Below are positions 52,934 to 62,931 of a stretch of DNA of 64,000 bases, piece by piece (the first letter of the stretch is position 1; each line of letters opens with the position of its first letter). The notes under the pieces are model-generated. The model ran no database searches. It had not been told where the DNA came from and saw nothing but the letters and a program-made list of their open reading frames with translations. The stretch comes from Allomuricauda sp. F6463D. Lineage in GTDB: Bacteria > Bacteroidota > Bacteroidia > Flavobacteriales > Flavobacteriaceae. Location: assembly GCF_023015965.1 (NCBI RefSeq), contig NZ_JALKAN010000001.1:744001-808000 (forward strand), written 5' to 3'. Made by a program: the position numbers and the translations under genes.

Positions 52934-52988
52934 ATTCTGAATTTATTTCAGAATCTCATCATTTGGGAACCTGAAAGAAGTTCAGGTT
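52934..52988. repeat. double-hairpin intergenic repeat (REP-like)
   Basis: Two perfect inverted repeats stand side by side: ATTCTGAA (52934-52941) with TTCAGAAT (52947-52954), and AACCTGAA (52968-52975) with TTCAGGTT (52981-52988). Similar double hairpins are, from memory, common between genes of Flavobacteriaceae. It lies between leuB and the shared terminator. Confidence 0.65.
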
Positions 52989-53027
52989 GACGTTGACCCT
53001 ATTTTAAAGAGTTTTTCAAAAACAAGG

Positions 53028-53059
53028 AAGCCCGAGCAAACAAAGTACTCGGGCTTTTT
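53028..53059. terminator. terminator after leuB, facing gapN
   Basis: AAGCCCGAG (53028-53036) pairs with CTCGGGCTT (53048-53056) around an 11-base loop, followed by T residues. It ends the leu operon and, having A/T on both sides, could also stop transcription from the minus-strand gapN gene. Confidence 0.85.
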
Positions 53060-53061
53060 CT

Positions 53062-53166
53062 TTATGATCTCTCATCAGATATTTTTTTCACACGTTCGTA
53101 CTCCATCGTGATGACACTGATCAGATCATTGCAAAAGTCTTTCTCACTACAAAATATAATCCGTAC
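53062..53166 (-). other. short coding-like stretch downstream of gapN
   Basis: On the minus strand, in a frame different from gapN and overlapping its last codons, 34 codons read [20 protein letters not shown] then MEYERVKKISDERS and TAA at 53062. The residue order looks like a protein. Only the final 14 codons have an ATG (53106). It may be a gene remnant or a tiny coupled protein; I cannot identify it. Confidence 0.25.
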
Positions 53167-54739
53167 TCAAGAAGTTGCTCACTTTAGCCTCCATCAATTG
53201 TTCTACCGTTTGGGTATTCAAATCATTGTCTTTAAAAGCCACAAAGGTTCTTATGGAAAAAGACCTTAGCGCATCGTGCACGCTCAAAGTGGACTGTGCC
53301 GAGTCTTTCCTGCCAGTGAACGGATACACATCTGGACCTCTTTGGCAAGAACTGTTCAGATTTACCCGGCATACCAAGTTGGCCAAGGTATCGATAAGCG
53401 GTGACAGCGTGTAAACATCTTTTCCGAACAAACTTACTTGCTGCCCGTAGTTAGATTCGGCCATGTCATCCAAAGGTTCTTCAATCTCTTTAAAAGAAAG
53501 TACCGGGATTATTGGCCCAAACTGTTCTTCTTGATAAACCCGCATATCCTTGGTAACAGGATACAGCACAGCCGGCCATATGTAATTATCAAAATGCTTG
53601 CCCCCTTTTTTGTTGATAATTTTTGCTCCTTTAGCGAGTGCATCATCCAACAATTCTTGAATGTAAGCTGGCTTATCCGATTCCGGAAGCGGTGTAAGAT
53701 TAACCCCTTCATCCCATGGGTTGCCAAATTTCAATCCGTCCACTTTCTCTGCAAAGCGTTTCAAAAATTCATCCTTAACATCATCGTGAACATATACCAC
53801 TTTTAGTGCGGTACAGCGTTGCCCATTAAAGGACAATGTACCCGAAATACATTCGTTTATGGTCAAATCCAATTCGGCATCGGGCAATACGATGGCCGGG
53901 TTTTTGGCTTCCAAGCCCAAAACCAAACGCAATCTATTACTTTTTGGATGCTGCTCCTGTAAGGCATTGGCAGATTTACTGTTTCCAATCAAAGCCAATA
54001 CATCAACCTTTCCTGTTTTCATAATAGGCGCTGCTACGGCTCTTCCCCGACCAAACAGGATATTTACCACTCCTTTGGGAAAACTACTCTGAAAAGCCTC
54101 TAAAAGTGGTGTAATCAACAAAACTCCATGCTTTGCAGGCTTAAAAATGGTTGTGTTCCCCATAATAATGGCCGGAATCAATAAAGCAAAGGTTTCATTT
54201 AATGGGTAATTGTATGGACCAAGGCATAAAACCACTCCCAATGGACCCCTGCGAATATGGGCGTAGACACCATCATGCTTCTGAAACTTGGCAGCATCAC
54301 GATCTAGTTGTTTATAATCCTCAATAGTATCATAAATATACTCAACGGTACGATCAAATTCCTTGTAAGAGTCAGGTTTGGATTTACCTATCTCCCACAT
54401 CAAAAGTTTTACTACTTCCTCTCGCTTCCCCTCCATCTTCTTCACAAAGGTTTCCATACATTCTATACGGTCCTTAACTTTCATTGTAGGCCAAAGCCCC
54501 TGACCTTTATCGTATGCAGCTAAAGCGGCATCCAAAGCATCCAGTGCTTCAGGTTCTCCCATATCTGGAACGCTGCCCAAAGTAGTTGGGGCATATTCCT
54601 CTGTAGATGATATTGTAGAAATTACAGGACTTGTAGCTCCTTCCCATTGGCGCAATTCCCCATTGACCAAATAGGTTTTCTCATGTATTTCTTCCGTGAT
54701 TTGAAATGCCTCAGGAATTGATGCTTTAATTGTTGCCAT
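53147..54739 (-). CDS. gapN: non-phosphorylating NADP-dependent glyceraldehyde-3-phosphate dehydrogenase (ALDH family)
   Basis: An aldehyde dehydrogenase of 530 residues of the GapN type, which oxidises glyceraldehyde-3-phosphate to 3-phosphoglycerate with NADP and yields NADPH. It has [12 protein letters not shown] and FKPAKHG (cofactor binding), [13 protein letters not shown] (general-base Glu) and [15 protein letters not shown] with the catalytic Cys near residue 295. The end region [19 protein letters not shown] is the part most typical of GapN. Start ATG 54739; a TAGTTTTG -7 match lies at 54799-54792. It lies between the leu and ilv operons and is not obviously part of either. Confidence 0.82.
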   Translation of the reverse strand: MATIKASIPEAFQITEEIHEKTYLVNGELRQWEGATSPVISTISSTEEYAPTTLGSVPDMGEPEALDALDAALAAYDKGQGLWPTMKVKDRIECMETFVKKMEGKREEVVKLLMWEIGKSKPDSYKEFDRTVEYIYDTIEDYKQLDRDAAKFQKHDGVYAHIRRGPLGVVLCLGPYNYPLNETFALLIPAIIMGNTTIFKPAKHGVLLITPLLEAFQSSFPKGVVNILFGRGRAVAAPIMKTGKVDVLALIGNSKSANALQEQHPKSNRLRLVLGLEAKNPAIVLPDAELDLTINECISGTLSFNGQRCTALKVVYVHDDVKDEFLKRFAEKVDGLKFGNPWDEGVNLTPLPESDKPAYIQELLDDALAKGAKIINKKGGKHFDNYIWPAVLYPVTKDMRVYQEEQFGPIIPVLSFKEIEEPLDDMAESNYGQQVSLFGKDVYTLSPLIDTLANLVCRVNLNSSCQRGPDVYPFTGRKDSAQSTLSVHDALRSFSIRTFVAFKDNDLNTQTVEQLMEAKVSNFLSTDYIL

Positions 54740-54899
54740 TGATTGTTGTTTTAAGTGGTTAGTGTTGAATAAATCGGTCGATCATTCTATACAAAACTAA
54801 CATAAAAATGAATGAAAACATCTTAGTTTTCAATCCATTAGTAACGAAAACGTTGGAGAACACAGTTTATAAGAATGATACTCGAAATTGTTGGTGTCA

Positions 54900-56165
54900 T
54901 CACACCAAATACTGAAAAAGATGAGGTTTGTCGTTCAAATAATCCCCGTAAAAATTATTGTCTTTCATACGCTGAACCAATGGCTCCAAATCTTCCGGTG
55001 ATTTAAGCTCAACACCAACGATTGCCGGTGCATTTTCCCTACTCGATTTTTTAGAATATTCAAAATGGGTAATGTCATCCGTAGGACCTAGAATGTCCGC
55101 TACAAATTCCTTAAGTGCGCCTGGGCGTTGTGGAAACTTAACAATGAAATAGTGCTTTAGTTTCGCATATAATAATGCCCGTTCTTTGATTTCGGCTGTA
55201 CGGGTAATATCGTTATTGCTTCCACTTATGACACAAACTACATTTTTCCCTTTTATCTCTTCTTTAAAATAGTCAAGCGCAGCTATGGTCAAAGCTCCTG
55301 CTGGTTCTACCACAATGGCATCCCGATTGTACAGATTAAGGATGGCTTGGCACACTTTTCCTTCGGGAACGGTTATCATCTTATGCAGATAATCTCTACA
55401 TATGGGATATGTTAATGCACCTACCTTTTGAACGGCGGCCCCATCGATAAACTTATCTATCTTTTCAAGTTCCACCAATTCACCTTTTTCAATGGATTTG
55501 AGCATGGAGGGTGCACCTTCGGGCTCTATACCAATGATTTTTGTGTCTGGTGACAAGGCTTGGAACGCACCACATAATCCGGAGGCCAATCCTCCACCGC
55601 CAACGGCAACAAAAACAAAATCAATGGGCTCCGTGGATTGTTTAAGAATTTCCAATCCTACAGTTGCCTGACCTTCTATGGTTTTTTCATCATCAAACGG
55701 GTGTACGAATGTTTTGCCTTCAGCTTCACAGAATATTTGGGCGGCTTTTTTGGAGTCATCAAAAGTATCGCCTTCCAAAACCACATCTACCCACTCCCCA
55801 CCAAACATTTTGGTCTGGTCTATTTTCTGTTTCGGGGTCACTACGGGCATGTAAATGGTTCCTTTTACCTTCAAATGACTACATGCAAAGGCAACACCTT
55901 GCGCATGGTTTCCTGCACTTGCGCAGACAACTCCACTATCCAATTGTATTTGGGAGAGGGAGCTTATCTTGTTATAGGCTCCACGTATTTTATAGCTCCG
56001 TACCCTATGAAGATCTTCCCGTTTTAGTAGAATATTGGCCCCATAAGTTTTGGAATAGCGGATACTTTGCTGCAAAGGAGTTTCTTCTGCCACCTGGGCG
56101 ATAGTCTTTGCTGCTAAATAAATATCCGCTATTTGCGGAAAATAAATTTCCACAGTTTCACTCAT
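54900..56165 (-). CDS. ilvA: threonine ammonia-lyase (biosynthetic)
   Basis: PLP enzyme that converts threonine to 2-oxobutyrate, the first step of isoleucine synthesis. The PLP lysine is in RVRSYKIRGAYNK near residue 60, with SAGNHAQGVAFAC and the glycine-rich phosphate loop VAVGGGGLASGL. A single ACT-like regulatory region closes the 421-residue protein (IVKFPQRPGALKEFVADIL), as in the shorter, one-domain biosynthetic forms. It is the last gene of ilvD-ilvB-ilvN-ilvC-ilvA, 18 bases after ilvC, so it would be under the same leader control. Confidence 0.93.
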   Translation of the reverse strand: MSETVEIYFPQIADIYLAAKTIAQVAEETPLQQSIRYSKTYGANILLKREDLHRVRSYKIRGAYNKISSLSQIQLDSGVVCASAGNHAQGVAFACSHLKVKGTIYMPVVTPKQKIDQTKMFGGEWVDVVLEGDTFDDSKKAAQIFCEAEGKTFVHPFDDEKTIEGQATVGLEILKQSTEPIDFVFVAVGGGGLASGLCGAFQALSPDTKIIGIEPEGAPSMLKSIEKGELVELEKIDKFIDGAAVQKVGALTYPICRDYLHKMITVPEGKVCQAILNLYNRDAIVVEPAGALTIAALDYFKEEIKGKNVVCVISGSNNDITRTAEIKERALLYAKLKHYFIVKFPQRPGALKEFVADILGPTDDITHFEYSKKSSRENAPAIVGVELKSPEDLEPLVQRMKDNNFYGDYLNDKPHLFQYLV

Positions 56166-56183
56166 AGGGCCAATGGTTTTGTT

Positions 56184-57659
56184 TTATCCGATTGGCTTCA
56201 TGGCCGTCATCGAAGCACGCAATCTAGCACCAACAACTTCTACATCGTGCTCTCGGATGGCTTGGTTTACTGCGATCAGTTTTACGTTATCCACACCGGT
56301 GTCTTTTCCCTCACCAAAGTGTTTTCCAATGATATCGGTATCCACTTGCTTCATAAAGTCGGTTAAAAGTGGCTTACAAGCGTGATCGAACAGGTAACAT
56401 CCATACTCGGCAGTATCGGAAATAACACGGTTCATCTCAAATAATTTTTTTCTTGCGATTGTATTAGCAATCAATGGGGTCTCGTGCAATGATTCGTAAT
56501 ATGCAGATTCACCTATAATTCCAGACTCTGTCATGGTTTCATACGCCAATTCTACTCCAGATTTCACGAAAGCGACCATTAACACTCCATTGTCATAATA
56601 TTCTTGTTCAGAGATTTCCATGCTGCCTGCGGGAGTTTTCTCAAATGCGGTCTCCCCTGTTTCGGCTCTCCAATCCAATAGGTTTTTATCTCCATTATCC
56701 CAATCTTCCATCATGGTCTTGGAAAAGTGTCCGCTCATAATATCGTCCATATGTTTTTCGAACAATGGACGCATGATCACTTTTAACTCTTCTGCCAAAT
56801 CAAAAGCTTTGATTTTTGCCGGATTGGACAAACGGTCCATCATATTGGTGATACCTCCTTGTTTTAATCCCTCTGTGATGGTTTCCCATCCGAATTGAAT
56901 CAATTTTGAGGCATATGCTTCATCCACACCTTTTTCCACCATTTTATTGAAAGAAAGGATAGATCCTGTTTGCAACAAACCACAAAGAATGGTCTGCTCC
57001 CCCATCAAATCCGATTTAACTTCTGCCACAAAAGATGATTCCAAAACTCCTGCCTTGTCGCCACCAGTTCCGGCTGCGTAGGCTTTGGCTTGCTCCAAAC
57101 CTTTTCCTTCCGGGTCATTTTCTGGGTGAACGGCAATTAACGTTGGCACACCGAATCCTCTTTTGTACTCTTCACGCACCTCAGAACCTGGGCTTTTTGG
57201 CGCTACCATGATCACGGTTATGTCTTCTCGCACCTGCATTCCCTCTTCAACGATGTTAAAACCATGGGAATACGAAAGTGTAGCTCCTTTTTTCATCAAA
57301 GGCATTACTGCACTAACCACTTTGGTGTGCTGCTTGTCTGGAGTAAGATTGATCACTAAATCAGCATCAGGAATCAATTCTTCGTAGGTGCCTACGGTAA
57401 AATTGTTCTCTGTTGCATTTTTATAGGATTGCCTTTGTTCTTTGATTGCGGCCTCACGTAAGGTGTATGACACATCCAAGCCGGAATCGCGCATGTTCAA
57501 CCCTTGGTTTAATCCTTGGGCGCCACAGCCAACTATTACAATCTTTTTTCCTTTTAAAGCGGTAACACCGTCAGCAAACTCGCTGGAATCCATAAATCTA
57601 CATTTTCCCAACTGGGTCAGTTGTTCGCGAAGTGATAGTGTGTTAAAGTAATTTGCCAT
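56184..57659 (-). CDS. ilvC: ketol-acid reductoisomerase (class II, long form)
   Basis: NADPH-dependent isomerisation and reduction of acetolactate and acetohydroxybutyrate in Val/Leu/Ile synthesis. The dinucleotide loop is [18 protein letters not shown] near residue 45. At 491 residues it is the long class II form with a duplicated C-terminal knotted domain, like the enterobacterial enzyme; metal-ligand glutamates lie in [12 protein letters not shown] and in the C-terminal repeat ([20 protein letters not shown]). Fourth gene of the operon, 33 bases after ilvN. Confidence 0.95.
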   Translation of the reverse strand: MANYFNTLSLREQLTQLGKCRFMDSSEFADGVTALKGKKIVIVGCGAQGLNQGLNMRDSGLDVSYTLREAAIKEQRQSYKNATENNFTVGTYEELIPDADLVINLTPDKQHTKVVSAVMPLMKKGATLSYSHGFNIVEEGMQVREDITVIMVAPKSPGSEVREEYKRGFGVPTLIAVHPENDPEGKGLEQAKAYAAGTGGDKAGVLESSFVAEVKSDLMGEQTILCGLLQTGSILSFNKMVEKGVDEAYASKLIQFGWETITEGLKQGGITNMMDRLSNPAKIKAFDLAEELKVIMRPLFEKHMDDIMSGHFSKTMMEDWDNGDKNLLDWRAETGETAFEKTPAGSMEISEQEYYDNGVLMVAFVKSGVELAYETMTESGIIGESAYYESLHETPLIANTIARKKLFEMNRVISDTAEYGCYLFDHACKPLLTDFMKQVDTDIIGKHFGEGKDTGVDNVKLIAVNQAIREHDVEVVGARLRASMTAMKPIG

Positions 57660-57692
57660 TTTTGATATTTGATTTTTAACTGTTTAGTGTTT

Positions 57693-58220
57693 TTATAATT
57701 CTTGTAACATTTCGGATATGGGCATCGTAGCTTTTGAAACCGCTATACGACCCGACCGCACAAACTGCATAATTCCGTAAGGCTCCAATGCCGCGTGCAT
57801 TTCATCAATCTCGTGCTTGCGACCTGTTTTTGCCAAAGCAAAAAAATCTCGACTTACCGTTACGATCTGTGCGTTGCTTTCTTTGATTATATTTTGAATC
57901 TGACGTTCATCAAACAATAAATGCGATGCAATTTTAAATAAAGCAGATTCTTGGTAAATGGTCTCATCATCGGTATGATAAAACGCTTTTATAACCTCTA
58001 TCTGCTTTTCAATCTGACCAACAATTTTACGCGTCCATTCTTCTGTTGTATACACTACAATTGTGAATTTAGATACGCCTTTTATTTCTGATTTTGAAAC
58101 GTTTAAGCTTTCTATGTTAATATGTCGCTTTAAGAATATCCCTGATATTCTGTTAAGCAATCCTACGTGATTTTCGGAATACACCGATATGGTATACCAT
58201 TGTTTTTCCATAATATTCAT
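57693..58220 (-). CDS. ilvN: acetolactate synthase, small regulatory subunit
   Basis: Regulatory subunit that binds the catalytic subunit and confers feedback control by valine. An ACT domain covers residues about 8-80 (YTISVYSENHVGLLNRISGI, with the effector-site glycine region), and a second domain the rest (IQNIIKESNAQIVTVSRDFF, MQFVRSGRIAVSK). 175 residues. The start could be the first ATG (58220) or that of MEKQWYT three codons later. It follows ilvB by 66 bases. Confidence 0.9.
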   Translation of the reverse strand: MNIMEKQWYTISVYSENHVGLLNRISGIFLKRHINIESLNVSKSEIKGVSKFTIVVYTTEEWTRKIVGQIEKQIEVIKAFYHTDDETIYQESALFKIASHLLFDERQIQNIIKESNAQIVTVSRDFFALAKTGRKHEIDEMHAALEPYGIMQFVRSGRIAVSKATMPISEMLQEL

Positions 58221-58286
58221 TGCTCTTGCACCTTTTCAGATTGAGTGGAATATTTTCCCTTGTTTCAAAATTGATGCGTATTTGTT

Positions 58287-60020
58287 TTATTTTAATCTGA
58301 TGTCGGAAACTGAAGCTCCAGATGGAATCATCGGGAATACGTTATCTTCCTTTTCCACCTTCACTTCTAAAAAATAAGGATCTTTGGACGCCATCATTTC
58401 TTCAACTGCTTCTTTCAAATCTTCACGTTCTGAAACCCTTCTGGATTTAATATGATATCCCTCTGCTATTTTTACAAAATCCGGATTGGTCATTACCGTG
58501 GAAGCGTACCTTCTTTCAAAAAACAATTCTTGCCATTGACGTACCATTCCCAAGTGTTCGTTGTTCAACACCACGATTTTCACAGGTACATTATGCTGAA
58601 ATATGACACCTAACTCTTGAATGGTCATTTGATAGCCACCGTCACCGATTATTGCAACCACTTCGCGGTCCATTGCACCCATTTTGGCCCCAATGGCCGC
58701 AGGTAGCCCAAATCCCATAGTACCCAATCCACCAGATGTTATATTACTCTTGGATTGTTTGAACTTGGCATAGCGACAAGCAATCATTTGATGCTGTCCC
58801 ACATCGGAAACAATTACCGCCTTTTGTCCAGAGGCAACATTGATTTTCTCAATCACTTCTCCCATGGTCAACCCTTCTTTGGTTGGGTGAATATCTTTAT
58901 CAATCAATGTATCGTATTCTTTTTGATACATTTTATCGAACTCGCCTTTCCAAGCTGTATGCTCTTTTTTGTCCACTAAAGGCAATACCATTTCCAAGGT
59001 TTCCTTCGCATTGCCCAGCACAGCAACATCCGCTTTAACATTTTTGTTGACTTCTGCAGGGTCTATCTCAAAATGAATGACTTTGGCCTGCTTTGCATAT
59101 GAATCTAAATTTCCTGTTACCCTATCATCAAAACGCATTCCTATGGCTATAAGCAGATCACATTCGTTGGTAAGCATATTAGGAGCATAATTTCCATGCA
59201 TACCTACCATACCCACATTCAATGGATGTTCGGTGTCCAATGCCGAAAGCCCTAAAATAGTCCAAGCTGCTGGAATCCCCGTTTTTTCCACAAAGGCTTT
59301 GAACTCCGTCTCTGCCTCTCCTAAAATTACACCTTGACCAAATACAATAAATGGCTTTTTAGCACTATTGATCAATTCGGCCGCTTTTTCTATACTACTG
59401 GGCTCGGCTTTTGGAACAGCATTATAGCTTCTTACGCCTGTGCATTTTTCATATACAAAATCAAGTTCATCGAATTGTGCATTTTTGGTAATATCCACCA
59501 AAACAGGCCCTGGTCTACCAGATCGAGCTATATAAAATGCCTTAGCCATTATTTCAGGAATTTCTTCCGCTCTGGTTACCTGATAATTCCATTTGGTCAC
59601 TGGAGTTGAAATACCAACAATGTCCGTTTCCTGAAAGGCATCTGAACCCAGCAAGTGTCTTGGCACTTGCCCTGTAATGCATACCATTGGAGTGGAATCT
59701 ATCTGGGCATCGGCTATTCCCGTAACCAAATTTGTAGCTCCAGGCCCAGAAGTTGCCATAGCGACTCCTACTTTTCCCGTTACCCTGGCATAACCTTGGG
59801 CGGCATGGGTAGCGCCTTGCTCATGACGTGTTAATATGTGTGTGAGTTTATCTTGAAATTTATATAACTCATCATAAACGGGCATAATGGCTCCTCCTGG
59901 ATATCCATATATCAAATCAACTCCCTCAGCCAGCAAGCAATGAATAATGGCCTCTGCACCTGATATCCTGATTGCTTTTTCTTTCTTACTATCTTTTTTT
60001 TGTGCTTTTAATGTCTCCAT
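58287..60020 (-). CDS. ilvB: acetolactate synthase, large catalytic subunit
   Basis: ThDP- and FAD-dependent condensation of pyruvate with pyruvate or 2-oxobutyrate. It has the catalytic glutamate in RHEQGATHAAQGYARVTG, the FAD region GMVGMHGNYAPNM and IGMRFDDRVTGN, and the ThDP motif IGDGGYQMTIQELGVIFQHN (GDG...) followed by VLNNEHLGMVRQWQELFF. 577 residues, full length. It lies between ilvD (36 bases) and ilvN (66 bases). Confidence 0.95.
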   Translation of the reverse strand: METLKAQKKDSKKEKAIRISGAEAIIHCLLAEGVDLIYGYPGGAIMPVYDELYKFQDKLTHILTRHEQGATHAAQGYARVTGKVGVAMATSGPGATNLVTGIADAQIDSTPMVCITGQVPRHLLGSDAFQETDIVGISTPVTKWNYQVTRAEEIPEIMAKAFYIARSGRPGPVLVDITKNAQFDELDFVYEKCTGVRSYNAVPKAEPSSIEKAAELINSAKKPFIVFGQGVILGEAETEFKAFVEKTGIPAAWTILGLSALDTEHPLNVGMVGMHGNYAPNMLTNECDLLIAIGMRFDDRVTGNLDSYAKQAKVIHFEIDPAEVNKNVKADVAVLGNAKETLEMVLPLVDKKEHTAWKGEFDKMYQKEYDTLIDKDIHPTKEGLTMGEVIEKINVASGQKAVIVSDVGQHQMIACRYAKFKQSKSNITSGGLGTMGFGLPAAIGAKMGAMDREVVAIIGDGGYQMTIQELGVIFQHNVPVKIVVLNNEHLGMVRQWQELFFERRYASTVMTNPDFVKIAEGYHIKSRRVSEREDLKEAVEEMMASKDPYFLEVKVEKEDNVFPMIPSGASVSDIRLK

Positions 60021-60056
60021 AAGCCAGTATTTAGGGAGATACCCCTATAATTATTG

Positions 60057-61739
60057 TTAAAACAAATCGGTAACACAGCCTTTTGATGCAGATGATACCG
60101 TTTTGGCATATTTATATAAACTTCCCGATTTAATTTTTAATTCAGGTTGTTTCCATTCTTTTTTCCGTTGCTCATATTCTTCGTCCGAAATATTGATATT
60201 GATGGTATTGTTAATCGCATCAATTGTTATTTCATCACCATTCTTGACCAATGCGATTCCTCCTCCTACTTGAGCTTCGGGAGAAACATGCCCCACCACA
60301 AAACCATGTGAACCGCCGGAAAACCTACCATCGGTAATCAAAGCAACATCTTTACCCAATCCAGCACCCATGATGGCGGATGTAGGTTTTAGCATTTCGG
60401 GCATTCCAGGGGCGCCTTTGGGTCCTTCGTAACGAATAACCACCACATCACCTTTTTGCACTTTACCTGTATGGATTCCTTCGTTAACAGCGGTTTCACT
60501 ATCAAAAACGCGAGCGGTTCCCGTAAACTCCAATCCTTCTTTACCCGTAATTTTAGCAACCGCACCTTCAGAGGCCAGGTTACCATATAAAATTCGGATG
60601 TGCCCGGTTTCCTTTATTGGCTGATCTTTTTTTCTGATGATATCCTGACCCTCGACCAAGTCTGGGGCACCTAACAGATTCTCTGCCAAGGTTTTTCCTG
60701 TGACAGTTATACAATCACCATGAAGCATTCCTTCCTTGAGCATATATTTTAATACGGCAGGAACACCGCCCACATTGTGTAGGTCTTCCATCAAATATTT
60801 GCCACTAGGTTTTAAATCTGCCAACAACGGTGTTGTTTCACTAATCCTTGTAACATCTTCCAAAGTAAAATCTACCTCAGCGGCATGTGCAATTGCCATA
60901 AAATGCAATACTGCATTTGTGGAACCACCTAGCACGGTAACCAACCTAAAGGCATTTTCCAAGGATTTTTTGGTAACAATATCCCTTGGTTTAATATCTT
61001 CTCTCAACAAGTTGTACAAAGCTGCACCCGATGCTTCACAATCCGTTTGTTTTTTATCATTTACAGCAGGGATAGAAGAGTTAAAAGGCATGGACATTCC
61101 CATGGCTTCAATGGCAGACGCCATCGTATTGGCTGTGTACATTCCTCCGCACGCCCCTGCCCCGGGACAAGCTTTATGTATCACCTCTTTATATTCGGTT
61201 TCTCCAATGGCGCCTGCGACCTTTTGTCCGTAAGCCTCAAAGGCCGAAATAATATCAAGTTTTTTATTGTTATGACACCCTGGTGCAATGGTCCCTCCGT
61301 ATACTAAAATTGACGGTCGGTTCAACCTTAATTGTGCCATTAGGGCTCCGGGCATATTTTTATCGCAGCCAACTACCGTTACCAATCCATCATAACTCAT
61401 GGCGTGGACAACAGTTTCAATGGAATCCGCAATAATATCCCTTGAGGGCAACGAGTATCGCATTCCTGGGGTACCATTCGAAATACCATCGCTCACCCCT
61501 ATTGTATTGAATATAAGTCCGACCAAATTAGAAGACTCTACTCCTTTTTTTACATCGAGCGCTAATTTGTTCAAATGCATGTTGCATGGGTTACCTTCGT
61601 ATCCCGTACTTGCAATTCCTATTAACGGTTTTTGTAGATCTTCATCTGTTAACCCAATCGCGTGCAACATGGCTTGTGCTGCTGGTAGTGTTGGGTCCTG
61701 TGTTACCTTTTTACTAAACTTGTTCAATTCCATTGTCAA
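60057..61739 (-). CDS. ilvD: dihydroxy-acid dehydratase
   Basis: Iron-sulfur dehydratase that makes the oxo acids of valine and isoleucine. It has cluster-ligand cysteines in the N-terminal GNPCNMHLN block, in [19 protein letters not shown] and in [19 protein letters not shown], plus [20 protein letters not shown] near the C-terminus. 560 residues, full length. The start is ATG at 61739 or ATG at 61733 (two codons later). It is the first structural gene of the ilv operon, 188 bases after the attenuator hairpin. Confidence 0.95.
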   Translation of the reverse strand: MTMELNKFSKKVTQDPTLPAAQAMLHAIGLTDEDLQKPLIGIASTGYEGNPCNMHLNKLALDVKKGVESSNLVGLIFNTIGVSDGISNGTPGMRYSLPSRDIIADSIETVVHAMSYDGLVTVVGCDKNMPGALMAQLRLNRPSILVYGGTIAPGCHNNKKLDIISAFEAYGQKVAGAIGETEYKEVIHKACPGAGACGGMYTANTMASAIEAMGMSMPFNSSIPAVNDKKQTDCEASGAALYNLLREDIKPRDIVTKKSLENAFRLVTVLGGSTNAVLHFMAIAHAAEVDFTLEDVTRISETTPLLADLKPSGKYLMEDLHNVGGVPAVLKYMLKEGMLHGDCITVTGKTLAENLLGAPDLVEGQDIIRKKDQPIKETGHIRILYGNLASEGAVAKITGKEGLEFTGTARVFDSETAVNEGIHTGKVQKGDVVVIRYEGPKGAPGMPEMLKPTSAIMGAGLGKDVALITDGRFSGGSHGFVVGHVSPEAQVGGGIALVKNGDEITIDAINNTININISDEEYEQRKKEWKQPELKIKSGSLYKYAKTVSSASKGCVTDLF

Positions 61740-61926
61740 ATTTCATTCAAATACAGAGTTCTTCTGAATTTATACTGTAATTCAAAGATAAATGTTTAAA
61801 AAGCCTTAGATTTTTAACAGTTACCTGCTATTTAAATCCACTGGAAACATAATAAACATAAATGTTTGTAATTCAGTTTTTTAACTTAATTAAAAATCCA
61901 ATATTCAATTAAATTTATTGCAAATG

Positions 61927-61960
61927 AAAAGGCCTGTATCGTATGGGATACAGGCCTTTT
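61927..61960 (-). terminator. ilv attenuator terminator hairpin
   Basis: AAAAGGCCTGTATC pairs perfectly over 14 bp with GATACAGGCCTTTT around a 6-base loop; on the minus strand it ends in four T. It stands 20 bases after the leader stop codon and 188 before ilvD. The 5' arm (CTGTATC) can instead pair with GATACAG at 61982-61976, which starts within the leader stop codon, giving an antiterminator. It may additionally end transcripts from pxpABC. The U run is short, so efficiency is uncertain. The remaining bases 61740-61926 show no further feature that I can support. Confidence 0.75.
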
Positions 61961-61980
61961 AAGTCAAAAGCAAGTCTGTA

Positions 61981-62037
61981 TCACCCCGATATTGGGACAA
62001 TAATGACTTCTACTATGACTATGTTATTTCTTTTCAT
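61981..62037 (-). CDS. ilv operon leader peptide (attenuation)
   Basis: ATG at 62037 to TGA at 61981 encodes MKRNNIVIVEVIIVPISG, 18 residues with five Ile (three ATA, two ATT) and four Val codons: half the peptide is branched-chain amino acids that the downstream operon makes. The stop codon shares two bases with the antiterminator arm, so a ribosome that finishes the peptide would cover that arm and let the terminator form, while one stalled at Ile/Val codons would leave it free. This is the classical layout of enterobacterial ilv leaders. It has no clear Shine-Dalgarno sequence. Seen in sequence; regulation inferred. Confidence 0.8.
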   Translation of the reverse strand: MKRNNIVIVEVIIVPISG

Positions 62038-62073
62038 ACTTCAATAGTACAAAAAATAAAGAGTCTTTAAAAC

Positions 62074-62081
62074 CAAAAATA
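62074..62081 (-). promoter_or_regulatory. possible -7 element of the ilv leader transcript
   Basis: TATTTTTG on the minus strand is an exact TAnnTTTG match, putting a transcript start near 62067, about 30 bases before the leader ATG. A weaker variant, TATTTTTTG, is at 62058-62050. The nearest TTG upstream is about 25 bases away, inside the end of pxpC, which is longer than usual. Confidence 0.4.
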
Positions 62082-62091
62082 AAAATTGTTT

Positions 62092-62931
62092 CTAAACTAA
62101 TTTAAACAAAAGTTCGTCCCCATACTTTTTCTGAGCCAGTACAGAAATGGATTCTTCGGAAAGTTGTAAAATTCTAGGATACCCTCCCGTTGTTTGACCA
62201 TCTTTCATTAAAATGATTAGGCGGCCTGCAGGGGTAAGCTGAATGGTGCCTGGTAAAGTTCCCGAGGTCAGCATGGAATGTGAGTGTCCTGCTATTAATT
62301 CCGAAAGTTGATAGGCCATTCTATTGTTCTCTTTGGATACCGTAAAAGCTTTTGTGAATATTTCTGCGAGTTGACCATCGGACAACAACGAAAACTCCGG
62401 CCCCTTGTACACTTTTAGTGTATTTTGTCCAAAATGCTCCTCAATTTTAACTTCAGATATTTTTGGTTTGTAGGCTAGCGTCTTATTATATGGTATCTGG
62501 GCACCAACCGTAATCCTTGATTTTTTAGTGACAGGATAAAACTGAGATCGACTGTTGAGCAATTTCTCGGTTTGAATACCATCTTTTATGGCCAAATACC
62601 CCCTAAAACCTACTTCCAATCTTCCGTAGGTTAAAATATCGCCCTTTTCAACCTTAACTATTTTGTAATTATCAATCGTTTCGTTATTAAGCGTTGCGGC
62701 AATATGGGCTCCGGCCAAACAGATATAGGTAGGCTCTTCAAATTGAAGCGTAGGGCCCGTCATGGTGATTTCCAACACAGCTTCATTCTCATCATTATCC
62801 AATAACAAATTGGCTTTTTTGACAGATGCCACGTCCATCGCACCAGAAATGGGTACGCCAATATCACGATACCCATACCTACCAAGGTCTTGGATGGTCA
62901 AATAAAGGCCGGTTTTTAACACTTTAAGCAT
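62092..62931 (-). CDS. pxpC: 5-oxoprolinase subunit C (biotin-dependent carboxyltransferase-like)
   Basis: One of three proteins of the bacterial ATP-dependent 5-oxoprolinase (PxpABC), which opens the 5-oxoproline ring to glutamate. It opens KVLKTGLYLTIQDLGRYGYR, the KipA/AHS2-type signature, then GVPISGAMD, LEITMTGPTLQF, ISEVKIEEHFGQN and SGTLPGTIQLTPAGRLIILM with the final QTTGGYPRI. 279 residues. Its ATG overlaps the end of pxpB by 8 bases. The ilv leader peptide begins only 54 bases after its stop. Confidence 0.92.
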   Translation of the reverse strand: MLKVLKTGLYLTIQDLGRYGYRDIGVPISGAMDVASVKKANLLLDNDENEAVLEITMTGPTLQFEEPTYICLAGAHIAATLNNETIDNYKIVKVEKGDILTYGRLEVGFRGYLAIKDGIQTEKLLNSRSQFYPVTKKSRITVGAQIPYNKTLAYKPKISEVKIEEHFGQNTLKVYKGPEFSLLSDGQLAEIFTKAFTVSKENNRMAYQLSELIAGHSHSMLTSGTLPGTIQLTPAGRLIILMKDGQTTGGYPRILQLSEESISVLAQKKYGDELLFKLV

